A stretch of DNA of 64,000 bases from Bacteroidota bacterium (lineage in GTDB: Bacteria > Bacteroidota > Bacteroidia > Bacteroidales > FEN-979), in assembly GCA_026391795.1 (NCBI GenBank), contig JAPLDI010000050.1:23473-87472 (forward strand), written 5' to 3'. Below are positions 16,454-26,487 of this stretch, piece by piece. Position 1 is the first letter of the stretch; the number at the start of each line of letters is the position of its first letter. The notes below the pieces were generated by a model. That model did not search any database. It was not told where the DNA came from and saw nothing but the letters and a program-made list of their open reading frames with translations. The position numbers and the translations under genes are program-made.

Positions 16454-19400
16454 AGATCCTTCTGTTTGTACTCTTCCTGATTACCTTCTGGGCAGCCGAT
16501 GCCAGTGCCCAGGCAACAAAAGGCACCACCTTCCGCACGCATAATTACTACCTCTCTTCCGTAAAGAAAACAGTAAAATTACCGGATTCCATTGGTATGG
16601 TTGCTTTCCTGGGAGATGTCCCGGAAGCAGAGATGGATAAAGAGTCGCGTGCAGCCTTTGATTTTCTGAAAAGCCTGAAGGGGTATTACCCGGTTTATCT
16701 GACCTTCAGGGAGATCAAAAAGAACCCGAAACTTCTGGATTCATTCAAACTGGCCTGGTTCCACAGGCAGGATACGGCCCGGTTCTCATCAACCGAGTCA
16801 GATAAGAAAGTAATAAACGGAATTCTGGGTTTTCTGGATAAGGGCGGTGACCTGCTGCTAACGCTGAATGCTTTCCGGTATATCAATACCCTGGGTATCG
16901 AGCCCGTTCTTCCCACCGACAGCATAAAAACCTCCCGGGACGATGGTTACGGGCGCAAGCTGGGACTCCATTCATTTCTTGACCATCCTGTTTTTGATGG
17001 GATGTTCGGCGGTTCTTATGTCATGATGCCTTTTAAAGACACCGCGTTCAGGATAACAGGCTTCTTCGGGAGTTCTGTTCCCGGAAAAGGGAAAGTCACC
17101 GGTGTGGACTGGGATTATATTTTCCTGAGGGAGGAGTCAAAGCTGATGCTTGAATACAATGCCGGGAAAGGTAAGGTGATCGCAATTGGCGGATATACCT
17201 GCTATTCGGTTCCGAACATGAACCGGATCCACCTGGAACTGTTCACTGCCAATATCTTCAGGTATTTCCGGTCTGCCGCTTCGCACACTGAAATCCGCTG
17301 CTGGGATTACACTCCGGCCTCAGTTTACAGCCTGCCCGGGAAGGTGCAGGACACAGACCCTCTGTTTGCAGCTATCCCTGCCAGCGAAAAATGGGAGATT
17401 CCCGATGATCCCCTGGCCCTTTCCGATCGCTATTCTTCCGGAAACTTCTGGGACGTTGCAGGAGAACGGCTCCTTACCATGGGAAATGAAAACGGGGGTA
17501 TTGAAGAGATCTGGGCACACCCCTTCATGGCTTTCCGGGATTATGAAGTGGGTTTGAGGTTTGAATATAAGGATAGCATCTACTGGTTGAAGGACGAACG
17601 GCCGGAAACTGAGGTTCTCCCCTGGTGTTTCAAACGAACCTATAAATTTCCGCGTGCCTATCTTCAGGAAATTATATCCAATGATCCTTATGAGCCCGAC
17701 GGGGTTATCCATTATGAATATCAGGGTGTTTATCCTGCCGAACTGGTGGTGAAGGTAAAGAGCAACCTGAGGCTGATGTGGCCCTATTCTGAAAAAGTAC
17801 TCGGTTCGATGGGTCATGCCTATGACCAGGATTATCATGGCTTCCTGATTCAGGATCAGTCGGGAACGTTTGTTTCCATGATCGGGGCGAACCGGAAACC
17901 CGATGTTTATTCCATCGGGCAATTTTCAGATTTTGAGTATAAAAAAGGCAGTAAGACGTTTGAAGGGATCCCGTCAGGGGAACTCAGGGTTACCGGGTTG
18001 CTGACCTATTCGCTGGCGATGGTCGACCGGATGGATGTTGTCTATGCCGCGACCAGCGAAGGTGTAAAGAAGACAAGTCTCTATTTCGAAGCTTCACTGC
18101 GGTCGCCACGGATGATCGTTGAGCGGGCAAAAAGCCACACTGACAGCCTGCTTGCGAACAACCTTATGATCACAAGTCCGGATGCGGAATTCAACAGGGG
18201 TTACCGCTGGGCGCTCCTTGCCACCGACCGGTTTTTTGTAAACACGCCCGGAATGGGAAAGTCGCTGGTGGCGGGTTATTCAACGACAAGCACCGGCTGG
18301 GATGGCGGCCACAAGGTGAACGGGAGGCCGGGGTACGGGTGGTATTTCGGCCGTGACGGGGAATGGAGCGGGTTCGCCCTTCTCGATTATGGCGCTTTTG
18401 AAAAGGTCAGGTCAGTTCTTGAATTCTATTGCAGGTACCAGGATATTTCCGGAAAGATCCTGCATGAAGCCACAACTTCCGGCGTGGTGCATTATGATGC
18501 AGCCGACGCCACCCCGCTTTTCATCGTCCTTGCCGGGCGATATTTCCGTCATGCCCAGGATACCGCTTTTCTCCGTTCCATCTGGCCTTCTGTCAGGAAA
18601 GCCGTTGATTTCTGCTTTTCCACCGATACCGATCATGATCACCTGATTGAGAACACCAACGTGGGCCACGGATGGGTGGAAGGCGGCGAACTTTATGGCT
18701 CACATGCAACGCTTTATATGCAGGGATGCTGGGCCGCAGCCCTGCTGGAGACGGCCAACATGGCCGCAGCAATGAAAAGCCCGGAAGCCGAAAGTTATAC
18801 GCTCGAAGCCGGCATCGTGAAGAGCCTTATCAATACCCGTTTCTGGAAGCCTTCACTGAGATATTATTCCTACGGGATGGACAAAAACCTTACCTACCGG
18901 TCTGAACCAACTGTTCTCCCCGCGGTTCCCCTCTTATTTAAAATGGCGGATCCTGAGAAGGCAAAACCTGTTCTTGAACAGCTGGCTTCCAATGCTTTTT
19001 CCACCAACTGGGGGACACGGATCCTGCGCGAGGACAGTCCCTTCTTTAAGCCGACAGGCTATCACTACGGCAGTGTATGGCCCCTCTTTACCGGCTGGAC
19101 TGCACTTGCCGAATATGCTTACGGCAACTATCCCCAGGGATTCTCCCACATCATGAACAACCTGAATATCTACAAGAACTGGGGAAAAGGATTTGTCGAG
19201 GAGGTCATGAACGGTGCCAGCTACCAGCCTTCGGGCGTTTGTCCGCACCAATGCTGGTCGGAGACGATGGTGCTTCAGCCGGCCATCGAGGGTCTGCTCG
19301 GTTTCAAAATCGATGGATCAGAAAACAAGGTCATCCTTACACCGCATTTTCCGGCCAGTTGGGATTCCGTCAATGTGAGGAACCTGAGGATCGGGAATTC

Positions 19401-19932
19401 GGTCTTCGATTTTTGCATGAAACGAATGAAAGGGAGCTGTTTTTTTACCTTCACGCCACAGGGGACCCTGCCAATCAAGGTGGAGTTCACCCCTGCCTTC
19501 CCCGCAGGAACAAGGTTCATTCATGTTCTGAAAGATGGAAAAGAGACACCGTTTGCCACTTTTAATGACCAGAAAAACACCTATGTGCTTACCACCCTTA
19601 TCCTGAGTGAATCCAGTTCGCTCCGGATGGAGTATGATAAAGGCATTGAGGTGCTGCCTGCCGTAGCTGACCCCCACCCCGGCTCCCGTCCGGAGGGACT
19701 GAGAATTATCTCTACACAGTATTCCGGTTATACATATTACATCGGAGTAGAGGGAGAAAGTAATACTTCAGGTAATGTTGATTTATATATTCATAATCAG
19801 AATATTGAAAAAATTGAAAACGGAACAATTCAAGGCTGGGACGGGGAGATTTGCCACCTGGTCGTTGATTTTGGCAGCAGCCTGGCAAAGTACCAGAACA
19901 AGACCATTATTATCCATCTCAGGCAATCGTAA
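16435..19932 (+). CDS. Large secreted six-hairpin glycosidase-like protein
   Basis: This 1165-aa secreted protein has a signal peptide ending ADASAQ. Residues about 30-285 look like a flavodoxin/ThuA-like amidotransferase-fold domain (DSIGMVAFLGDVPEAEMDKE ... LDKGGDLLLTLNAFRYI ... GKVIAIGGYTCYS). Residues about 560-970 form an (alpha/alpha)6 barrel of the glycogen-debranching-enzyme/GH133-like type (YSTTSTGWDGGHKV, HEATTSGVVHYDAADATPLF, GWVEGGELYGSH, YGSVWPLFTGW, CPHQCWSETMVLQPAIEGLLGF). A beta-sandwich tail follows. I infer cleavage of an alpha-linked glucan or other oligosaccharide in the periplasm. The substrate is not clear and the family assignment is by fold motif only. Confidence 0.8.
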   Translation: MQSCRIKILLFVLFLITFWAADASAQATKGTTFRTHNYYLSSVKKTVKLPDSIGMVAFLGDVPEAEMDKESRAAFDFLKSLKGYYPVYLTFREIKKNPKLLDSFKLAWFHRQDTARFSSTESDKKVINGILGFLDKGGDLLLTLNAFRYINTLGIEPVLPTDSIKTSRDDGYGRKLGLHSFLDHPVFDGMFGGSYVMMPFKDTAFRITGFFGSSVPGKGKVTGVDWDYIFLREESKLMLEYNAGKGKVIAIGGYTCYSVPNMNRIHLELFTANIFRYFRSAASHTEIRCWDYTPASVYSLPGKVQDTDPLFAAIPASEKWEIPDDPLALSDRYSSGNFWDVAGERLLTMGNENGGIEEIWAHPFMAFRDYEVGLRFEYKDSIYWLKDERPETEVLPWCFKRTYKFPRAYLQEIISNDPYEPDGVIHYEYQGVYPAELVVKVKSNLRLMWPYSEKVLGSMGHAYDQDYHGFLIQDQSGTFVSMIGANRKPDVYSIGQFSDFEYKKGSKTFEGIPSGELRVTGLLTYSLAMVDRMDVVYAATSEGVKKTSLYFEASLRSPRMIVERAKSHTDSLLANNLMITSPDAEFNRGYRWALLATDRFFVNTPGMGKSLVAGYSTTSTGWDGGHKVNGRPGYGWYFGRDGEWSGFALLDYGAFEKVRSVLEFYCRYQDISGKILHEATTSGVVHYDAADATPLFIVLAGRYFRHAQDTAFLRSIWPSVRKAVDFCFSTDTDHDHLIENTNVGHGWVEGGELYGSHATLYMQGCWAAALLETANMAAAMKSPEAESYTLEAGIVKSLINTRFWKPSLRYYSYGMDKNLTYRSEPTVLPAVPLLFKMADPEKAKPVLEQLASNAFSTNWGTRILREDSPFFKPTGYHYGSVWPLFTGWTALAEYAYGNYPQGFSHIMNNLNIYKNWGKGFVEEVMNGASYQPSGVCPHQCWSETMVLQPAIEGLLGFKIDGSENKVILTPHFPASWDSVNVRNLRIGNSVFDFCMKRMKGSCFFTFTPQGTLPIKVEFTPAFPAGTRFIHVLKDGKETPFATFNDQKNTYVLTTLILSESSSLRMEYDKGIEVLPAVADPHPGSRPEGLRIISTQYSGYTYYIGVEGESNTSGNVDLYIHNQNIEKIENGTIQGWDGEICHLVVDFGSSLAKYQNKTIIIHLRQS

Positions 19933-19940
19933 CAGGATCT

Positions 19941-22064
19941 ATGGATACAAGAAAAAGTGCGGGATTTTGGTTGGTCCTTTTTGCTTTCCTTCTCTTTTTT
20001 ACGGATTTGAAGGGACAGTTTCTTTCAAACCTGGATGCAACAAAAGATGATGCCCTTTTTACCACCTATGCTGCCCCGCAGAACCGGTCGGAATATTTGA
20101 ATGACCAGGGTTACCAGTTTCTGTGGAATGATGAAGAGAATGGGGCAGAATTCGTTTCAAAAGAGGGATTGAACTTCGGAATGGCATTTTCCAGGGATGA
20201 TGAATTCAGGTTCCGGTTAAAGGAATTATACCGTGAGCCGGTTGTTACCCTCTCCTACAGCGATCTTGTCTCATATTATTATTACCCTTTCCAGGGTATC
20301 CGGGTCACCGTTTTGTTCGACGTATTCTCTTCGAAGGAAGCAATCGCAGATATCCGGGTAAGGAACGAAGGGAACTTCCCTGTTGAGTTACAGGTGTTTC
20401 CATATTTTTATTTTCCGTCGAGAGATACCGTTAATGACATTCTTCACCAGGCTCCTTTCGATTTTTATTCCTTCCCGGTGCATAAAAGCCGCGATGGCTG
20501 GATGAAAGAGCATTCCATCCCGGTTTCGGAAGAGCTGACAGGATTCACAGCAACCGATATCCGTTTCGACAGTGTCCTGACATTTGTAAAATACAAACAT
20601 GTTGCTACAATGCAGCGAGTTACAGATCCCTTCCTGCACCTTAAGGATCAGCTCCGGATGAATAAAAGATCTTCACTGGCTGTAAAAGGATTCCTCTTTT
20701 CGAGGGAATTCAGGATCTGCCAGGGCGAACAGGTTCATTTCAGGATGGTTTTTGGGCTGGAGGATAAAGAGATCAGGATGCCCATACTATCGAAAAAAAT
20801 TCAGCCCTTATTCGCAACGGATCTGAAAAAGCTGGTGCGTGAAGATGAAGAGGCTTATAAAAAGATCCCTTTGCTGAAGGGAGAAACCAATCAACACGCA
20901 TTAAAAGAGAGGGACCTCACCTGTTTCTACTGGAGTTGTTTTTCCCTCCTGAGGCAGTGCATGATGCCGCCGGAAGGCAAGTGCACCCGGAACTATTATG
21001 TTTTCTCCCGTGAACCGAAATGGGGATGGGGATATGGCGGACAGGTTTTTCATGAAAGCCTTTCCATGCTCGCTTATGCGCTTATGGATCCGGAAGGTGC
21101 CATGAATTCACAACGCGTCTATTTTGAGCGTCAGCATCCCGACGGGTACATCAACTACCGTACGGGTCCATACCTTGACGAAACCATTGAAATCAATGGA
21201 AAACTTACAAGTTCAGCTCCTTTATTCAATTATGAGAACCTCGGGATTTTCAGGATCACCCATGATAAAAAGTTCCTGGGTGAGGCTTATCGTTCGGGTT
21301 CGAGGTTTTACCAGTTCTATGTTGCAAACCGCGATTCAAACAACAATGGCCTTTGCGAATGGGGTGGTGAAGCATCCCTTGAATCGTTGAGGGATGCGAG
21401 GGTTGCGGTATGGGACCAGGTCGGCTGGCCTTCCAATTTCGAGGGGCCGGATCTCAATTCCATGCTGGTCAGGGAGGCAAGATCACTTGCAGTGATGGCA
21501 TCCGGCCTCGGTTTCAGGGAAGATGCTGCGAAATGGACCAAAGAGGCAGAGTCCCGTTCAAACCTGATAAACCGTACGATGTGGGATCCGGCGGACGGGT
21601 TCTATTATAATGTGAACAGGGAGGATCAATCCTTTACATTTAGAAGAAAAGATGACCTGAAGATCAGGGAGATCATCGGATTTTTACCCTTGTGGGCCGG
21701 TGTGAGCGATCGGAAGAAGACCAACCGGCTGCTCCACCACCTGACCGATCCGGATGAATTCTGGAGATCCTACGGCATTCCTTCGCTGTCGGCGAAGGAG
21801 AGTTATTATAATCCCATAGGATACTGGAACGGACCGGTTTGGGTTCAGTGGGACTACCTGCTGTTTCGTGGACTGCTGGACCAGGGATACAAAAAAGAGG
21901 CAGAAGAACTGGCCATGAAGGTCCTTGACAATATGATCTGGCATCTGAAGCAGGATCATGCTTTCTGGGAGTTTTACAGTCCGGATGACCGTGAGGCCGG
22001 ATGGAACAAGACCTACATCTGGGCCGGGCTGGCAGCAAGGTTCCTGGTCGATCTGGGAGAATGA
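19941..22064 (+). CDS. Secreted MGH1/GH63-like (alpha/alpha)6 glycoside hydrolase, copy 1
   Basis: This 707-aa protein has a signal peptide (ends DLKGQ), a beta-sandwich N-terminal domain (residues about 25-280) and a C-terminal (alpha/alpha)6 barrel resembling the mannosylglycerate hydrolase MGH1/GH63/trehalase clan. Barrel motifs are EPKWGWGYGGQVFHESLSM, NNNGLCEWGGEASLES, IREIIGFLPLWAGV, YYNPIGYWNGPVWVQWDYL and HAFWEFYSPDD. It is a clear paralogue of the next gene, sharing the DALFTTYAA opening and every barrel motif. It starts 8 bp after the large glycosidase gene. Substrate unknown; an alpha-glycoside is likely from the clan. Confidence 0.83.
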   Translation: MDTRKSAGFWLVLFAFLLFFTDLKGQFLSNLDATKDDALFTTYAAPQNRSEYLNDQGYQFLWNDEENGAEFVSKEGLNFGMAFSRDDEFRFRLKELYREPVVTLSYSDLVSYYYYPFQGIRVTVLFDVFSSKEAIADIRVRNEGNFPVELQVFPYFYFPSRDTVNDILHQAPFDFYSFPVHKSRDGWMKEHSIPVSEELTGFTATDIRFDSVLTFVKYKHVATMQRVTDPFLHLKDQLRMNKRSSLAVKGFLFSREFRICQGEQVHFRMVFGLEDKEIRMPILSKKIQPLFATDLKKLVREDEEAYKKIPLLKGETNQHALKERDLTCFYWSCFSLLRQCMMPPEGKCTRNYYVFSREPKWGWGYGGQVFHESLSMLAYALMDPEGAMNSQRVYFERQHPDGYINYRTGPYLDETIEINGKLTSSAPLFNYENLGIFRITHDKKFLGEAYRSGSRFYQFYVANRDSNNNGLCEWGGEASLESLRDARVAVWDQVGWPSNFEGPDLNSMLVREARSLAVMASGLGFREDAAKWTKEAESRSNLINRTMWDPADGFYYNVNREDQSFTFRRKDDLKIREIIGFLPLWAGVSDRKKTNRLLHHLTDPDEFWRSYGIPSLSAKESYYNPIGYWNGPVWVQWDYLLFRGLLDQGYKKEAEELAMKVLDNMIWHLKQDHAFWEFYSPDDREAGWNKTYIWAGLAARFLVDLGE

Positions 22065-22081
22065 GGTGAACAGGTTGATCA

Positions 22082-22174
22082 TTGTCTTCCCCCGGGCTTG
22101 TCTTCCCCCGGGCTTGTCTTCCCCCGGGCTTGTCTTCCCCCGGGCTTGTCTTCCCCCGGGCTTTAGCCCGGGGG
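22082..22174. repeat. Five-copy 16-bp tandem array ending in a palindrome
   Basis: Five exact 16-bp units TTGTCTTCCCCCGGGC run from 22082 to 22161. They are followed by TTTA and GCCCGGGGG, so the last unit and its reverse complement form a hairpin (CCCCCGGGC / GCCCGGGGG, 22153-22174). A second weaker hairpin GGGCTTTAGCCC follows at 22198-22209. The array sits in the 180-bp gap between the two paralogous glycosidase genes and also makes a spurious repetitive frame on the minus strand. Confidence 0.9.
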
Positions 22175-22244
22175 TACAAAAGAAAAATATTCAAAGGGCT
22201 TTAGCCCAGAATCTTATCAGAAAAAAGTCGTAATAGTTCTAAAG

Positions 22245-24407
22245 ATGATCATGAAACAATCCCGGATAATTTTCTTCCTGTTGATCCTGCCGGTAATTCT
22301 GCATGGCCAGACATTGGGTACCATGTCTGATTACCTCAGGATCCACGCCAAAGCAGAGGATCCGCTTTATACCACGTATGCTGCAACCATGGCACGTTCA
22401 AGGCTTTATGGCGACAAAGCCTATAAGATGGATTACTATTCCGATTGCAGGCCGGTCACCTATTCCAGTGATCATGCCGGGAACATGTTTGTGGTCTGGA
22501 AGATTGACGGGGTGGTGATCATGAATACCGGCGAATTTTTCAAAAAACCGGTCGTGCTCTACTCTTTCCCCGACATGATGATCATGGAGTATGAGCCCTT
22601 CCGGGGGATTCATGTGCGGGAGACCTTCCTGGTTTACAGTTCTACCCTTGCACTTGCGGATATGGAGGTAAAAAATACGGATGCCATCCCTCATGAAATT
22701 ACGGTTTACCCGGTACTGGAACTGGGAAACGATTCGCTCGAGATCATGAGCTACAATGAAAAGGCCGACGGGTACGTCACAAACCGGTATGAAAGTCCCT
22801 ACCGGCTGATCAGCAGCTTAAAAACAGAATATCCCTACCCCTTGCATACGCGTGATTTTTTCACTGCCAGCCAGAAGGTTGCTTCTTATGGAGGTTATTC
22901 GGGCGACATGTCTGATTTCTATAACCGGATCAAAACAGATTACTATTCAGATAACCGCAACGATTCCCTGAATGTAAAGAAGGAAGGCTTCGTTGACTTC
23001 ATCGCCCTGCAGCTGAAGAAACGGCTGCGTCCCGGCGAGATAAACGATTTTCGATACCTGCGTGGAGTTCAGTCGCAGTCGGAAACACCCGATTCGCTTT
23101 TTTCTGAGGCAACGAGGATGAAGAGTTTGTTTCTAAAAACATTTTATGAGGATAACCTGATGCTGTTCGGCAGGATTCCCAGGATCTCCTTCAGGACGGA
23201 AACCGAGAAGCAGGTTTATATCGGCGCTTTCAACCTTGCGAGAGGATCCATGTACCCGGCTTCCGGCAAGACCAAATATAACTTTTACGCTTTTTCAAGA
23301 AATCCCTTGTGGGGATGGGGTCACGGGCACCAGGTGCTTCACGAATCCCTGAGTATGCTCAGCTATGCTTATCTCGATCCCCTGTCGGCTGAAGGGTCGC
23401 AGCGGGTGTATATGGAGCAGCAGGACAGCAGCGGGCTCATTGCCTACCGGCATGGTCCGCGCGGGAAACAGGATTATCCGCATAAAAACATGCCTACGAC
23501 ATCTTCCCCATTTTTCAGCTGGATCAACTGGGAGATTTACCAGGTATCCAAAGACAAACAGTTCCTCGGGGAGTCGTATGTTTCGGGCTCAAACTATGTT
23601 AACTGGCTGATCCGGAACCGCGACGCCAACCACGACGGCACATTTGAATGGGGGCCTTACGGGATCATTGAGAATGTTCGTGACTGGTACAATGCCGTAT
23701 TCCAGGTATCGGCCGAACGTTACCTGGATGTGGACAAGGAGGATATATCCGATGAACTCGAATGCCTTGACCTCACCCTGATGGTTATCAAGGAGGAAAG
23801 AAGTCTTGCAAAAATGGCTGCTGCACTTGGGAAGACAGCTGAATCGGGTGCATGGCTGAAGAAAGCAGAAAACACGGTAAAACTTGTGAATGAGCGGATG
23901 TGGGATGATTCAACGGGATTCTATTATTCGGTAAACAAGAAAGATTATTCCTTTCAATTTATGACCCGCGACCTGAGGAGGCAGGAGATCATAGGATTCC
24001 TTGCCCTGTGGGCGGAGGCAGCCCCGAAAGAACGGGCAGAAAAGCTGGTGAAGGTGTTAACGGATACAACCCGGTTCTGGAGAAAGTACGGGATCCCTAC
24101 CCTCTCAGCCCGCGATCCCTGGTACGGCCCTTATGTGGATTATTGCTGCAAATGGAACGGACCGGTATGGCTCCTTTGGGATTACCTGGTTTATGACGGG
24201 TTGAGAAATTACAACTATACTGAAATTGCATCCGGGCTTGCATCGAAGATGATGTTGTGTGTAACGACCCAGCTGTCGAAGAACCATAACTTCTGGGAAT
24301 CGTACAGCCCCGACAATGAAGTGCTGAACTGCCCTTCGAATTACATATGGGATTCGATCATGGCGAAGCTCATCATTGAAGAAAATAACAGAAAACCGCT
24401 GAAATGA
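22245..24407 (+). CDS. Secreted MGH1/GH63-like (alpha/alpha)6 glycoside hydrolase, copy 2
   Basis: This 720-aa paralogue of the preceding gene has a signal peptide (VILHGQ) and the same two-domain build. Shared motifs are DPLYTTYAA, NPLWGWGHGHQVLHESLSML, DGTFEWGPYGIIENVRDW, RQEIIGFLALWAEA, KWNGPVWLLWDYL and HNFWESYSPDNEV. An ATG at 22251 is an alternative start that leaves the signal peptide intact. The pair arose by tandem duplication, judging from order and shared architecture, and has diverged strongly, suggesting related but different substrates. Catalytic acids are probably the Asp/Glu in the FEWG and YSPD motifs; this is inference from clan comparison. Confidence 0.83.
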   Translation: MIMKQSRIIFFLLILPVILHGQTLGTMSDYLRIHAKAEDPLYTTYAATMARSRLYGDKAYKMDYYSDCRPVTYSSDHAGNMFVVWKIDGVVIMNTGEFFKKPVVLYSFPDMMIMEYEPFRGIHVRETFLVYSSTLALADMEVKNTDAIPHEITVYPVLELGNDSLEIMSYNEKADGYVTNRYESPYRLISSLKTEYPYPLHTRDFFTASQKVASYGGYSGDMSDFYNRIKTDYYSDNRNDSLNVKKEGFVDFIALQLKKRLRPGEINDFRYLRGVQSQSETPDSLFSEATRMKSLFLKTFYEDNLMLFGRIPRISFRTETEKQVYIGAFNLARGSMYPASGKTKYNFYAFSRNPLWGWGHGHQVLHESLSMLSYAYLDPLSAEGSQRVYMEQQDSSGLIAYRHGPRGKQDYPHKNMPTTSSPFFSWINWEIYQVSKDKQFLGESYVSGSNYVNWLIRNRDANHDGTFEWGPYGIIENVRDWYNAVFQVSAERYLDVDKEDISDELECLDLTLMVIKEERSLAKMAAALGKTAESGAWLKKAENTVKLVNERMWDDSTGFYYSVNKKDYSFQFMTRDLRRQEIIGFLALWAEAAPKERAEKLVKVLTDTTRFWRKYGIPTLSARDPWYGPYVDYCCKWNGPVWLLWDYLVYDGLRNYNYTEIASGLASKMMLCVTTQLSKNHNFWESYSPDNEVLNCPSNYIWDSIMAKLIIEENNRKPLK

Positions 24408-24409
24408 TA

Positions 24410-24417
24410 TAATTTTG
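24410..24417 (+). promoter_or_regulatory. Possible -7 element TAATTTTG before the GH172 gene
   Basis: TAATTTTG fits TAnnTTTG and lies 49 bp before the GH172 start, but no TTTG was found 19-21 bp upstream. A second TAGTTTTG at 24454-24461 is too close to the start codon to be useful. Confidence 0.4.
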
Positions 24418-24466
24418 CACCCTGAAGTAAGGAAGACAAGGAAAATTCTTTTTTAGTTTTGTTGAA

Positions 24467-26485
24467 ATGAAAGTTCGTTTGTGGTTGTTAATGACAGGTC
24501 TTGCGATTCTGGCAATGATCCTGCCTTCCTGTATAAACTCATACAGGGCCGATATTGAAAAAATCCTTAGCCCGGGATCTTTGCCATACCTGAAGGACAG
24601 TAAGCTGATCCAGGTCTCCAGTCACGATACAACAGGTGGCAATAACGATATGATCACGCTCGCTGCAGGAAAAGAAGCTGCAATTTTAAATGTTGCAGGG
24701 CCGGGAATAATAACACGTATATGGTTCCGGATCGATTCGGATGATCCTTATTTTTTACGGAGGATATTGATTAAAATGTACTGGGACAAAGAGGAGGATC
24801 CATCGGTTGAAGTTCCCCTGGGTGATTTTTTCGGCAGCGGATTCGCCTACAAGCAATATGTGACTTCTTATCTTGGGATGCCTTCGGGAGGATATACCTG
24901 TTTTTTTCCGATGCCTTTTGAAGACTGGGCCAGGGTCGTTATTGTAAATGAAACAGGAATGGAATTGCGAGGGTTGTACTACCAGATCGATTACCAGAAG
25001 CTTGAAAGTCCGATCATTGCCGATATTGGTAATTTCCACGCCTACTGGCACCGTGATGTGAATACCGATTATGATTCCAATTTCACAATTTTGGATACAA
25101 AAGGCCGGGGCCATGTTGTCGGGGTAAATATGAGTATCCAGTCATATGATGGTACATTCAGTTTTCTGGATGGAAATGAAGAGGTATTTGTGGATGGGGA
25201 AAAAAAACCGTCGATCCATGGAACAGGAACTGAAGATTATTTTTCCAGCGGGTGGTATTTCAACAAGGGTGAATATGCCGGTCCGTACAACGGACTGGTG
25301 CTGAAGAATGATTCGCTGGGCAGGATATCCGCGTACCGTTTTCATATTCCGGATCCCATCCCCTTCAAAAAATCCATTAAATTCACGATTGAACATGGCT
25401 TCAATAATTCAGAGATAGCTGATTACAGCAGCACTGTATACTGGTATCAGGTGGAACCCCATGTCAAGTTCCCTCCTATTCTCAGGTCGGGGCTGAGGAT
25501 ACCGCTGCGCCTGATCCCCGAGCCGAACCTGATTGAGGCTGAAAAGCTGACATTTAATCTGGGGAAGATCCGTTCGAAAGTCATGGATATGAGTGATTAT
25601 GGCGCAGAATGGGGCGGGAAAAAGCAACTTCTTATTGAATCCGGTCCCCGGGACGAGTTTTTGCTCAACCTGAACCGGCTTGATGAATCAGGATACACGA
25701 TCCGGATCTATTTCACACGCGGCCCTGATTACGGGAATGTCGATGTTTTTCTTGAAGGAGAAAAGGTCGGACAGATCAAAGGGTATGCTCCGTTTATTCA
25801 ACCCGGGGGCTACTTATCCATCAAGGATTTTAAAAATCTTTACAACAGCCTGAACCTGCAATTTGCAGTTGCAGGAAAGGACAGCCTGGCGCGCGGATAT
25901 CACGTCGGGCTTGACGGGATCAAACTGGAACCGAAACGGGCTTATATCAGGGAATGGAATGTAATAGGTCCGTTTCCGGACCTGAGAAAGGAAAACGATA
26001 CACGTTCGGGGATGGATTCGGTTTATCCTCCGGAAATCTCGATCAATAAGGATAAAGTTTACCTGGGGCTGCATGGTAAACCTGTTCGCTGGCAGGTAGT
26101 CAAAACCGATGCAAAGGGTTTCGTCTCCTTCGATAATATGATCGGTCCCGATCAGCCTGCTGTATTTTATGCCTTTACGTATGTTTTTTCGCCTGAAACA
26201 CAGACTGCTACGCTGATGATCGGGTCCGACGATGCAATAAAAGTTTATTACAACTCAAACAAGGTATTGCTGCAGCGGGGCGGACGGTCTCCCGAACCTG
26301 ACCATAGCAGGAGTTACATCAGGGTCAACAAGGGCTGGAATAAACTTCTGCTGAAAATTGAAAACAGGGCAGGGCGTGCCGGTTTTTATGCGCGGATCCT
26401 TGACCGGGACAATATTTTCAGGTACTACCTGAAGCAGGAAATACCTGCTGAGACAACCGTTGCTCCAGCCAAAGTCAAAGATTGA
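24467..26485 (+). CDS. GH172 (DUF2961) glycoside hydrolase lipoprotein
   Basis: The 672-aa protein is a lipoprotein (lipobox ILPSC near residue 22) with a DUF2961 domain over residues about 55-360: NNDMITLAAGKEAAILNV, GPGIITRIWFRI, VPLGDFFGSGFAYKQYVTSYL, and the signature HGTGTEDYF with Glu256. Known GH172 members act on fructofuranosides or D-arabinofuranosides. The C-terminal half has a carbohydrate-binding-like segment and a second beta-sandwich (IREWNVIGPFPDLRKEN ... YNSNKVLLQRGGRS). It is probably periplasmic or surface-exposed. It lies in the glycosidase run and is closely followed by the CAP-SPOR gene. Confidence 0.88.
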   Translation: MKVRLWLLMTGLAILAMILPSCINSYRADIEKILSPGSLPYLKDSKLIQVSSHDTTGGNNDMITLAAGKEAAILNVAGPGIITRIWFRIDSDDPYFLRRILIKMYWDKEEDPSVEVPLGDFFGSGFAYKQYVTSYLGMPSGGYTCFFPMPFEDWARVVIVNETGMELRGLYYQIDYQKLESPIIADIGNFHAYWHRDVNTDYDSNFTILDTKGRGHVVGVNMSIQSYDGTFSFLDGNEEVFVDGEKKPSIHGTGTEDYFSSGWYFNKGEYAGPYNGLVLKNDSLGRISAYRFHIPDPIPFKKSIKFTIEHGFNNSEIADYSSTVYWYQVEPHVKFPPILRSGLRIPLRLIPEPNLIEAEKLTFNLGKIRSKVMDMSDYGAEWGGKKQLLIESGPRDEFLLNLNRLDESGYTIRIYFTRGPDYGNVDVFLEGEKVGQIKGYAPFIQPGGYLSIKDFKNLYNSLNLQFAVAGKDSLARGYHVGLDGIKLEPKRAYIREWNVIGPFPDLRKENDTRSGMDSVYPPEISINKDKVYLGLHGKPVRWQVVKTDAKGFVSFDNMIGPDQPAVFYAFTYVFSPETQTATLMIGSDDAIKVYYNSNKVLLQRGGRSPEPDHSRSYIRVNKGWNKLLLKIENRAGRAGFYARILDRDNIFRYYLKQEIPAETTVAPAKVKD

Positions 26486-26487
26486 AA

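Noticed and set aside
21673..22194. Minus-strand frame with repeated Gly-Lys-Thr-Ser-Pro-Gly units
   Set aside because: It is generated by the 16-bp tandem array and the antisense of the preceding glycosidase gene.
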